A stretch of 64,000 nucleotides of DNA from Aporrectodea caliginosa (Eukaryota > Annelida > Clitellata > Crassiclitellata > Lumbricidae). Positions 52,640-62,097 of this stretch are shown here, piece after piece. The translations under genes were made by a program, and so were the position numbers. The first letter of the stretch is position 1; each line of letters begins with the position of its first letter. The stretch lies in NCBI GenBank assembly GCA_020284085.1, contig JACEVL010000483.1:647005-711004 (forward strand), in the 5' to 3' direction. Under the pieces are notes generated by a model. The model saw only the letters and a list, made by a program, of their open reading frames with translations, did not search any database and was not told where the DNA came from.

Positions 52640-53290
52640 TTGAAACGAAGTGACTAGCGGCCGGTCCGCAAGTTTCTAATGCTAGTCACGTGTCAGATCA
52701 TTTATATCGAACAAAAGTTTTTTTATATAGTTTTAACGAGTTAGAAAATAGGAAGAACGTGTATGAAACAACTTATTTAAGTAATAAACCAAGGCGTATC
52801 TGTTTAATCTATCGAAAAAGGCCGAACATGCAAAATTAGATAAAATATTATTCATTACGATTGTGCGGTGTTCCGTAGTCGATCCATCGAATCACGGGTT
52901 TGAGGTTCGAATCCCGCCAGGGCAGAAATTGTTTCCTATATTATACCCCGTTATTTTTATGGATATTTTAAAACTTACCTATTAGCCTGTGTTTATAGTT
53001 GGGAGTGTTTTGAGTAGTTACCTTGGTTAGGCGTCGTGAGGGTCGGTAGTGTCGTAATTCAAAAGCATGTTATGTTACCATGCCAACAGATACCGTGAAA
53101 CGCCAGTAAAGTTACGCGCCCCGATGCTAAATATTTGCCACTTAAAGACTAATTCAGGTTATCTGTTATCTTGACAAACCGGTAGTTTTGGAAATTTGAG
53201 GGCCGCCTGTCTTTCCGGAGTCACGTGAGACTGGCGGCCAGCTAGTATTGGAAACTTGCGGGCCGCCTGGCGGTCCGCTAATCACAGTCA
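52640..53290. repeat. Dispersed repeat with CTAGCGG-type inverted ends and a tRNA-like core
   Basis: It begins GTGACTAGCGGCC and ends GGCGGTCCGCTAATCAC, its approximate inverse. Bases 52860-52926 hold a tRNA-like stretch (TGTTCCGTAGTCGA, then GGTTCGAATCCCGCC). The first 300 bp match 56098-56405 in the same orientation. The last 115 bp (53170-53283) match 56443-56560 in inverted orientation. Confidence 0.7.
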
Positions 53291-54057
53291 TTTTGAAAAG
53301 TTGATGGTAACAGTTTGGCACAGTTAACTCAGTTATAAGTTTGGATATGGTTTGAAAGTATCTACTTTCAGAAGGCAAAAAATTGTCTGTAGACAGTCAA
53401 TAACATCTCAAAGGCATAAGTTTCGTCCACTTATTTGAATAATTATGATTGTAATTATTTTGTTATTTCTCACATTATTAAAAAAAATTGTTCGGAGACA
53501 GAAAAAAATTAGCATCAGAGGCGATATGCATGTCCATATAGTAAGCTAGTCGCAAACTAGCGCTAAGTAGCGACTAGTTAGTTACAGGCTAAAAGTTTAC
53601 GACACTCGGTAAGCACAAGGCGTACTTAAGGGAACGACTAGTTAGTCGGCCGCTTCGATAATCATGATGCTGGGTTTTCCCAATATTTATGTGGTTGTAG
53701 TTACCGCGCATGCGCAAGAGGTATCATTAGTGGGTCGACCACGTGCAGAAACAAACACAGATTGAAAGACTGTCGTAAATTTAAACACGAATCATATTTA
53801 ATTAAAGTAAAATAAAAAAGAAAACAGGTGTATACTAGGGTTTGCAATAAAGGCAAAGTCAGAATATGGCACACAGGACGTTTAAGTTTGTTCTGATGTT
53901 AAGAACCGACGCATTAGCAACACGAACGATGCTGTTTCTGACATATTAGGTGGGTTATCCCGTAGGCTAGTTTACGTTGACAAATTATTTTAATGTCTTC
54001 AGTGCCGTACTTTTACGTTGGTAAGTAAGCAGTCTACCAATGTCCATGATAACTGTC
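53291..54057. other. Non-coding stretch
   Basis: There are short repeats of TAGTCG/CTAGCG type near 53540-53650. No gene is recognised. Confidence 0.4.
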
Positions 54058-54305
54058 ATCAATCCAGCTGTCATTTCATCAAAAATTATTGTCCCAATCC
54101 AACTTCTATCTAAGCATAGAATTATTCTAATCAATCCAGCAGCTGTTTAAGGAAACAATTATTTTCATGAATCCAGCTTCTATTGAAGCAAAGACTTGGT
54201 TTAATCAATCCATTGTCTACTTACGGAAACAATTATTTCCATCAGTCCAGCTTCTGTTTAAGCAAAGAATTAGTCTAATCAATCCAACATCCATGTAGAC
54301 AAGGA
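54058..54305 (-). repeat. Degenerate 37-bp minisatellite, inverted copy
   Basis: Units of AATCAATCCAGCTTCT and AAACAATTATTTTCAT are the reverse complement of those at 7895-8205. About six to seven units remain. Confidence 0.75.
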
Positions 54306-55074
54306 ATTATTTTACTACGGTTTAACATTAGGTGTGTATCATAACTGTAGGACTGTAGATCATGCTTTACTCCCTTTGTTTGGATAGCCTAGATATGCAC
54401 TTCTTTACAATATAATTATTAGTTTCATAAAATCCAATACCTTTTTCAATAGTGTAAGCATATTAACGTTGACAAGCCATTAACTCAGTCGCCGACTAAA
54501 ACTGCCTAGTTGGCGACTAGCGGGTGATTCGGCATGACGTCTTGCACTTTAAGTAACGTCTAGCGCTAGTCGGGCTGTGAGGGTGGTTTAAGTTGGCTGG
54601 CTAGTCGCTGCTTAAGAGATGATAAACAAAACAATGGACTTCGATTCGTCAAAAAGTGTTTTGATTTTCGTTTTCACCGTCACAAAATGCCATCAACGTG
54701 TGACAACAGGCATGACGATCGCATAAAATGGGCCGCCTCAGAAATTTATTGTGGAGAATGCAGGTGTTCGGTGTTCCATTGATTTACATCAACAGTTCCA
54801 TTCGTTTGTCCTCACAGCAAACCAGAGTACACTAAGCAATACCATGTGAAACTGTAGAATTTGTCAGAAACCAACTAACTAACCCTTGTTGACATTGTGA
54901 GGGAGAGCCCAATTAGTGTCATGAGCCCAATTAGTGTAATTTCGTACATATATGTTTAGATTTGTTTTAAAGGCATTACTATTAAATCAATTAGGTTAAA
55001 TACATGGTTTTCATATTTCATAATTCATTGTATTTCAGATTTGTTGATACCTTTGATTTCTCTTATTATTTTAT
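54306..55074. other. Non-coding stretch
   Basis: No coding segment is recognised. A short patch at 54480-54610 again carries TAGTCG/GCGACTAG motifs like those around 53560. Confidence 0.4.
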
Positions 55075-55650
55075 ATTCTTCTTCTTGTGGTTATCTGCCT
55101 CTTACGCAGGTTCAACTGTCCGACGTCGCCACTCCTCTCGTTGATGGGCCTCTTCTTGCAGCTTCCTGTAACCGTCTGTCATCCAGTCTGTCTTGGTCTT
55201 CCTCTTGTCTTTCTCCCCTCCATTTTTCCTTCAATGACCGTTCTTAGCCTCCTCTAAACGTGTGTCCGATCCATTTAATTTGCCATTCTTCTCCATGTCT
55301 ACATTTCGATAGCTTCCAGTCTTCTTATATCCGCTTTTCTCATTGTCCATGTTTCTGACCCATACAGCACCACACTCCATACTAGTCTTTATAATTCTTA
55401 TCTTCAGATTCCTGTTTAGTTTTCCTCTAATTAATTATCTCCTGTTTGAAAATGCCTCCTTTCCTATTGTTATCCTTCTTTTAATTTCTCTGTATCATTT
55501 GGCATCTGCCGTGATCAGACACCATAGGTAGTAGAATTCTTTGACTTGCTCTATCTGTTTTCCTCCAATGTGTATTCTGACTACAGTTTCCTTTCCTTTA
55601 ATTATCTTCGATACCTTTGTCTTTTTGATGTTAGTCTTCATCCCGTATTC
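55075..55650 (-). pseudogene. Non-LTR retrotransposon ORF2 C-terminal fragment (RTE-like)
   Basis: The minus strand is closely similar to 26140-26745 through the TCTTCAGATTCCTG and CTCATTGTCCATG blocks and the KQIE-like ending. It includes GYRKLQEEAHQREEWRRRTV as the end of the protein. Frameshifts and stops are frequent. This is the third copy of the family in the window. Confidence 0.7.
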
Positions 55651-55659
55651 GATTGATAA

Positions 55660-55905
55660 TAATAATAATAATAATATTGTTTATTAAAACAATCCGGTTG
55701 ACAAACCGCAACCGGTTATGCAATGGAAACAATCCACAAGAGCACAAATGACAGAAGACATAAAATAATAAATCTGAACTACTGACAGCCTGCAATACAC
55801 GGCGCTAATAGCAGCCTACAAAGCATGTCCGCCTTCGGATCTCGATCTCGGCACCTCTCGCTCTCTATGCCATTGTGTTATCCAATGCGCTATCTTTGCT
55901 AAACA
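55660..55905 (-). mobile_element. tRNA-derived SINE, family 3
   Basis: On the minus strand it runs from A-box-like TAGCGCATTGGATAAC, through GGCATAGAGAGCGAGAGGTG and GATCGAGATCCG (box-B-like), to an (ATT)n tail near 55660-55675. It is the most complete of three copies. Confidence 0.7.
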
Positions 55906-56097
55906 CAACAATTTGCCATAAACCGTGTTGCTCATGCGTAGGTTCTAAACATAAGAACTAACTTGTGTGTAGGTTCTTAACATAAGAACAAACTTAAACG
56001 TTTATGTTTGTTCTTATGTAAATGTGCCATCTTCTTAAGTTGCCTTTATTACAAACTGTCATTGTTACTTTAGTATTACACGACTGTTTTCTTTTAC

Positions 56098-56600
56098 GAA
56101 GTTACCAGGGGACCGCCAGGCGGCCCGAAAGTTTGTAATACAAGCGGGTTGCCAGTCACTTGTCAGCTCATTTATGTCGAACAAAAGTTTTTTTAGCTTT
56201 AACGAGTTAGAAAATTGTAAGAAAGTGCATGAAACAACTAATTTAAACATATTATGAAAAGTATGCGGCGAAGAAGGCTGCGCATGCAGAATTAGATCCA
56301 ATATTATTCATTATGATTGTGCTGTGTTCCGTAGTCGAGTGGTTATCGTGCTGGAATCTAACTTCAAAGGTTTGGCGTTCGAATCCCGTGAGGACAGACA
56401 TTTTTCCTATTTTTAATTAAAGTAAAATAAAAGAAAGGCTGTGACTAGCGGACCGCCAGGCGGCCCGCAAGGGTTTCCAATACTAGCGGGCCGCCAGTTT
56501 AACGTGACTCCAGAGGTCCTAAAGTTTCAAATACTAGCGGTTCGCCAAGACGGAAAATTGACAAGTTTTATTACGCTGAGGTGGCAAACGTTTTGTATCG
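56098..56600. repeat. Second copy of the tRNA-like dispersed repeat
   Basis: Bases 56098-56405 match 52640-52945, including a tRNA-like segment at 56325-56397 (A-box TAGTCGAGTGGTTA, box-B-like GCGTTCGAATCCC). Bases 56443-56600 are GGACCGCCAGGCGGCCCGCA repeats in three diverged versions. The tRNA-like segment lacks a clean cloverleaf and is repeated with its flanks, so I treat it as repeat sequence rather than a tRNA gene. Confidence 0.65.
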
Positions 56601-56689
56601 GGGTGCGTAAGTTTACAGGCGTTTTGCGGTATATCCTGACATGCTGGCATGATGGTACCGTGTCTTTTTATGACAACACTAGCCATTGT

Positions 56690-57770
56690 ATTGTATTGTA
56701 TTGTATTGTATTGTATTGTATTGTATTGTATTGTATTGTATTGTATTGTATTGTATTGTATTGTATGTGACCATTTATAAAGCGTTTCTCATAGCATAAG
56801 CCTTTCAGAAGCGCTCCCAGTGCGAGGTACTCCGATAAAAAGGAAGGTTTCAAGGTGAGAGAAAGAGGTAGAGATGCTATCAGAGATTGTAGAGTGTAGA
56901 CACCAAGGAACTGGATTGAGCCATTGTGGTCCTTAGCCAGCCAGAGGATCTGAGAGGACGCTTTAACGTGCCAGAGAGGGGCGGAGAATTTGGCGACAAA
57001 GATATTTTTGAGCAACACCCAGTTGAGATTTTATCATGAGAATGAGAACTTTAAATTATATGGGCACAGAGAGAGGAACCAATGAAGTTGTTCAGCCATA
57101 AACGTAGAGATGTAAGAGAATCGAGGGAGGCGAGCTATACGTCTGGCAGCAGCATTCAGTACGGACTTAAGTGGAGATAGACGAACCCTGGGTAAGCCAA
57201 CAAGAAGAGAATGACAATAGCCAATTCGAGAACAGACAAGAGGATGGACAATTGAGGTGAAGGCAGAAGATGAAACAGATCTGCGAATAGCTCTATGACG
57301 CCAAGTTTGAAGTATGAAGAGGGGTAAGCTTGGATATGTGTGCAGTGAAGAGCTATCTAGGGTGACCCCCAAGTCACGGACACTAGTGTGAAATGCGGAA
57401 ACTACAGAGAGTTTAAAGTATCACTGCTCCGCTACTGGGACCTCGTATAGTCGAGTTTCAGGAGTTGCTGAACCTAACCAAATAAGTTGGGTTTTTGAGG
57501 AATTTAAAGAAAGGCGAGTAGAGGACATCCACAGATGGAGTTCCTTGGAAAGATCGTCAATGTGACTAGCAAGGAGTTGAGCAGAAGGGGGGGCAGCATA
57601 CATATGCCTGGACATCATCGACAAAAGGATGTCCAATAGCCGAATTATTTTGGAAAACGGAAGGAATACCAGCCGTGTATATAATAAATAAGTGGGTCCA
57701 AGGAAAGTACCGCGAAAAGCGACGGCGTTCGAGCGCTGGATGATTATCGAGAACCTTTGGAAAGACTAGC
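56690..57770 (-). pseudogene. CR1/L2-like LINE, RT C-terminal half with (ATACA)n tail
   Basis: The minus strand encodes FVDDVQAY (the RT catalytic motif, near 57610-57635), then SHIDDLSKELHLWMSSTRLS and LNSSKTQLIWLGSA, then SSAFTSIVHPLVCSRIGYCH, SLLVGLPRVRLSPLKSVLNA and AARRIARLPRFSYIS. These are hallmarks of CR1/L2-like elements. A frameshift sits in a C7/G7 run near 57588, and another lies near 57400. The 3' UTR ends in about 15 units of ATACA (plus strand TTGTA, 56690-56766). The upstream end joins a REL-endonuclease element fragment near 57725. Confidence 0.85.
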
Positions 57771-58290
57771 CTACCTTTTCATCTCTCTGAGTATATTATT
57801 ATTAATTATTATTTTGTATCCCGAAGTATCAATGATCCCTCTGGATTTAGGACAAATTGCTAGAAGGAGCAGGCCTCGTCTTCAGGGTGCCTTTGAATGC
57901 GACCAAGTTATAGCGTCGGACAGATGCTGGAAAATAAATGATTTTTCGGGTATGTCGTCACCAATGAATGACGTACGATGGACTCGTTCACTTATAAATT
58001 CCAGAGCCGAAGGATTGAAAGGACCCGGAGATCCTGAGTGGCCGAGTGGGTTGGTGCCCGCTATCGCCGCGCCGGCGCCCCGGGTTCGCTTCCGGGTCGG
58101 TCGGTTTATCAGAGATTAATCTCTCGGATCTTTACTGCGGGTGGCTCGGTCGCAATATAAACGTGGAGTACGAGGTTGCTTTCTGCCTCCGACACTGATC
58201 ATCTTCGATATGAAAAAGTGTCGTTAAGCAGTAATACAACATTGAAAGGACCCAAAGTCTCGATGGCCACGGGCTGAAACAGATGAGAGC
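57725..58290 (-). pseudogene. REL-endonuclease retrotransposon fragments (C-terminal), copy D
   Basis: At 57725-57775 the minus strand encodes RFSIIIQRSNAVAF, and at 57870-58290 VAIETLGPFN and KSFIFQHLSDAI. Both match the extreme C-terminus of copies A-C (IQRFNAVAF; VAIETFGPFN; ETSFLFQ). The second fragment is interrupted by a SINE. The duplicated ending indicates two overlapping relics. Confidence 0.7.
58027..58240 (+). mobile_element. Monomeric tRNA-derived SINE (type A), full length
   Basis: The SINE is 214 bp, flanked by the perfect 13-bp duplication ATTGAAAGGACCC at 58014-58026 and 58241-58253. The head has GAGTGGCCGAGTGGG and GGGTTCGCTTCC. The 3' body runs GAGGTTGCTTTCTGCCTCCG to GCAGTAATACAAC. 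It is the same subfamily as 50123-50332 and defines the ends of that family. Confidence 0.93.
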
Positions 58291-58316
58291 ATGAGAAGAG
58301 GAGTAATATGGATTAT

Positions 58317-58318
<2 letters not shown>

Positions 58319-58355
<37 letters not shown>

Positions 58356-58494
58356 TATTATTATTATTATTATTATTATTGAGGCTGGTTGCTAAGAAAA
58401 GCGGTTGCTAAGGAGGCTAATTGCCAAAGAAACTGGTTGATAAATACAGCGCTTGCTAATGAGCCTCATTGCTAAGGAAGTTGGCTGCTAAAAT
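58319..58494. repeat. (AAT)n/(ATT)n palindrome followed by an approximately 18-bp tandem repeat
   Basis: Bases 58319-58380 switch from AAT to ATT units and so are self-complementary. Bases 58384-58494 contain five to six diverged units of GGTTGCTAAGGAAAGC. The segment separates fragment D from the 3' tail of copy B. Confidence 0.75.
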
Positions 58495-58498
58495 GGTG

Positions 58499-58506
58499 GT
58501 TATTAC

Positions 58507-58591
<85 letters not shown>

Positions 58592-61500
58592 GGAGTGTTG
58601 GCTAAAAGCAGCTCTATTATCGATATCCTCTGTTGGATCTGTCCAGAGTTCGCCGCTCGTCGGCTCCCGGCAGCCTTGACATGGTGCCCTGGAAAGCCAC
58701 CGCGTTGAAGCGTTGGATAATGACCGATAGGCCTTGGAAGAGGAAGCTTGTTTCGCGAGTGTCACCGGTAGTCTTCGACAGTCGGCTTCCGGTCTCCAAT
58801 AAGAAGTCGAGGCCCTCTCTGTTGAAGGGACCGAAGGTTTCTATGGCGACAGGTACGAACGTGTATCTCCTTTCCAGCTCCGAGTACCTGACGTGCTTCC
58901 TTGCGGCGGCCATCTCTGCCGCCCCACCAGCCGCGGCCGCTGTCTCCGAAATGTATGAGGCGGCCACCGTGTCCACCACCGTCGCATCCCATAGTAAGGT
59001 CCGTCCACCACTCCACGGTATCAAGGTCTGCCCGTCCGGTCTTTTGCCATCCGATCTAGTCAGGCCGGACGGCTCTTTGACTGCCGGGATGCCAGCTCTG
59101 TTGAGGCTACGATGGATGAGGTCATTTTATTGCTGTGCCTCGCTTGTCGGCCGAATCCCAGTGAGCACGACAACCCATGCGTGCCTCTAGACGAAACGGA
59201 AGTACCGCATGCGCATACGTGCGGCTCGCATATAGCCACTCCCAACCTCAGGCCAACCGCTACCCTTACGGTCTCGTTCTCCAGTCTGAGGCCGTGTGCA
59301 ACAAGCGGGAGAGCATGCAACCAATCCGATGCGTGCGGTGACTGTGAGGCTCTTAGTCTCGCTTGGTCGTAGGGGTCCTGTAGATTATCGTTAACAGCCG
59401 AAAAAACGGCGTTCAACAGCGGTCTATCCCAGTGTGACTGTTTGTGACCTGGGGCGACCATCGGTTCCGGTACACCAGCGATCTGAAGCCAGGTAATCCG
59501 CTCCGAGTCGAAAGCCATGTCCGAGCCAACCGGTGCGGCTCCCAAGATGAGGGACTGGGTGGGGAGGGTGCCCGCGGCTGAAGCCAAGAAGGCGGGTAGT
59601 GCCAGCGATGACACCCTCCTAATTCCCAGTCCCCCCATCTTGATCGGTAGGGAAGCTTGCATCCATTGGTCGTCGGTCACAGAAATATTCAAGATCCGCT
59701 CGATTCCTCTCCGCAGCAGTATCAGTTTAGGTGAGCCAAGCGAGTATCTGAGAATCAAGAGGGCGTCTTGTCTGGCGATGAGTTGTAATCTGTCGAGCGC
59801 GGTCCTGAGTTCGGCAACGCGGGCGACGAGGGCCGATAAGAGTGCCTCCGCCGACGACAGCGGTGCCCCCAGAAGCGTGGCCGACGAGGGACTGACCCGG
59901 GCGAACTGACTCAGAGAGCTCCGGTTGGTGTCGTTGAATTCGAAGTCGGAGGCAATGAGCTCGCATTTGGTGCGGTTGAGCGTGAGGCCTAGACGCAAGC
60001 ATTGCCTTTCGATTGTGTCAACATCCGCCTCTACCACCCCAGGGTCCCCACCCAAGGTGAGGTCGTCGAGGTATCCAAAGGCCAAGGGTGACAGTAGACC
60101 GTTCAGGATCGGCTGGAGAGGCAGGCAGAAGAGTAGGGGTCCCAAGGGGTCGCCCTGTTGTGAGCCTTCCTGTGATAGAATGGTAAATCTGCCGAATTGA
60201 AGTGATGACGACTCAGCGTAGGCAAGGTGACAATACGCGGCCAATTCAGGGATGATATCATCAACCGATGCCAGCATCGAGTCTCGATGTAAGCTGTTGA
60301 ACGCGTTCGAGATGTCCAGCTTCACAATGATTGATCCCGGTTCCATGTTGTTCAAGAATCGCCTGGCGGCGTGGGTTGCGGCCTCGCAGCCCCCGGGGAC
60401 GCCCACTCCCAGTTGTTTTGGGGACAAATACGGCGTGACGCGCGAAATGGCGTATGCGTTGGCACATTTAGAGGCGAGTCTACGCCAGACGTACCCAATG
60501 GCTATCGGTCTTAGGCCACCACAGCTTTTGCGAAGGGCGAAAAGAGTTCCGCCGAATAAGATGGAACGTAGCTCTTGAGGGCAGTTGCCGGCCAGTAGTA
60601 GGTTGATGATTGCAGTTGTCGCCCTCAGTAGTCCAGGTCCCGCGTCTAGATCTCCTATCAGCTCCGCGACATGCTGGGGACGCAGGCCATCCGGGCCGCC
60701 CGACGATCCCATGGGAAAGGATCGTATCATGGTGCGGATCTCCAGCTCATTGGCCTGGAATGGTGCGTCTGATGTTGAGCGGAGGATGAATGGGCGGTCA
60801 GACGGCGGCGCAGGATGTTTTTTGCGCAAGAGTTCTAGTGTCTCCTCGTTAATCGGCGCTGGGATGTCATCTGAGCAGAGGATGCGGGCCGCCGCACTTA
60901 TATTGCCGTCTTCAAGTTTTGCGGCCACCGCCGCCGCTAACGCCAGCCTCCCATTCGAGCCCGATGATCTGCGGCCGCCGGTGGTGTCCTCATCTGGTTC
61001 GAAGAGGGTTTCGGCTAGAGTCGGCCATTTGTCATGGAAGTCGGCGACGCGTTTCTTGACGACAGACGTAAGGTTGCGGCGCCGGCCGCCCCTCAAGGGC
61101 ACCTCCAACAGCCCCGCTCCAAAAGCGAGGAGGCGCCGCCACCCCTCAATGTTCGCGGGATCCGACAATATGGATTCCATAATGCCGGTTAGAAGGTGGC
61201 CGCATCCCGACCTGGCGCCCTTGGGGATATGTCTGAGCAAACCACGCGAGAGGCAAGGATGCTGCATTGGCTTTATTGGCCCCGGGTCCTCATCCGCAGC
61301 CGAGGCATCGAACAACTGAGTGTGATGAGTATCGTCAAACTCGGGGTCTGCTTGTGTTGCGGCGGCCTTTGAGCCAGAAGGTCCAGGGGTTCTTGCTGAC
61401 AAGGGCGGCCGACGCGAGCCCGTGTGTTTAGTAGGGCAGTCCGCCGGTGGCTGGTCAGAGCCCGGACATGGAGCGGATCTAGGTCCGTGTCGGTGGATGG

Positions 61501-61980
61501 TTCCGTCAGAGGCATGAGTCTTGAAAGACGACCGGCAGACAGTGCAGACCCCCTGCCCCTTAGTAGGTTTTTGACTCATTCGGGAATCAGTAGGCTATAG
61601 ATTATTGAAACGACTGAGTTGATTCAGTTTGTTTTCAGTTACGCGGCCATTATAAACAGTACGTTACCATTGGCGATGATGACGTCGTAGACCTTTAAAT
61701 GGTGAACGGCCGTCGACGTTATTTTTCAGTGGCGCGTCTATCATTGATTTAAAAGATGAAAGAGTAACAAGCCAATTGTGTCGCGATCTTAGTGAATTAG
61801 CTTCAGTTAATAAGATCCTGCGAGTCACAAGTCGTTGTACAATAAGACGATGTAAAATCCCACTCTAACGATTATTAAATCCACAGAATTAGTTGAAATA
61901 GCCTATAGCGGGACATCCAGATTTTTACCACTTGCGATGTCCGCGGTTGACGTCAGTTTAAATTATTTTTTCGTCCATGT
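58499..61980 (-). mobile_element. REL-endonuclease non-LTR retrotransposon, copy B
   Basis: This is an apparently full-length copy on the minus strand: a 5' UTR from about 61980 to 61580, one long ORF, a 3' UTR of about 25 bp and a (TAA)n tail at 58590-58499. The 5' boundary lies in a TAA/TTA-rich tract beyond which copy C begins its own tail. A hairpin (TTCGTCCA...TGGACGAA) sits at about 61967-61985. It is the best preserved copy, with one frameshift and one in-frame deletion. Confidence 0.9.
58617..61579 (-). pseudogene. RT plus restriction-like endonuclease ORF, copy B
   Basis: 839 residues are read from 61579. A Cys/His motif lies at C12, C15, H29, H31 and C38. SSGGPDGLRPQHV is at about 292-304. 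The RT has D422 in KLDISNAFNSLHRD, QQGDPLGPLLFCL at about 474-486, and YLDD at 503-506. The C-terminal CCHC is C789, C791, H801, C805. A one-base deletion near 59122-59136 breaks the frame just after it. The endonuclease continues in another frame from 59024 (IPWSGGRTLLWDATVVDT) to the stop at 58617. About 20 residues (LRC-PC--HPGL) present in A and C are deleted near residue 620. Otherwise all recognised motifs are intact, so the copy decayed recently. Confidence 0.9.
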
Positions 61981-61984
61981 TGGA

Positions 61985-62031
61985 CGAAAAATTATTATTT
62001 AAATTATTTAAATTATTTTTTATTATTATTA

Positions 62032-62086
<55 letters not shown>

Positions 62087-62097
62087 TATTATATCAA
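61985..62097. repeat. (TTA)n spacer between tandem retrotransposon copies
   Basis: TTA/TTAA/TTATT-rich sequence becomes a regular (TTA)n at 62030-62092. It is at once the 3' tail of copy C and the 5' flank of copy B. Confidence 0.9.

Noticed and set aside
56325..56397. Possible tRNA gene with A and B boxes
   Set aside because: The acceptor stem does not pair cleanly, and the segment is repeated with its flanks at 52860-52926, so it is a tRNA-derived repeat.
58633..59190. Plus-strand frames of 108-244 codons across 58.6-61.3 kb
   Set aside because: They are shadows of the minus-strand retrotransposon ORF. The motifs are only on the minus strand.
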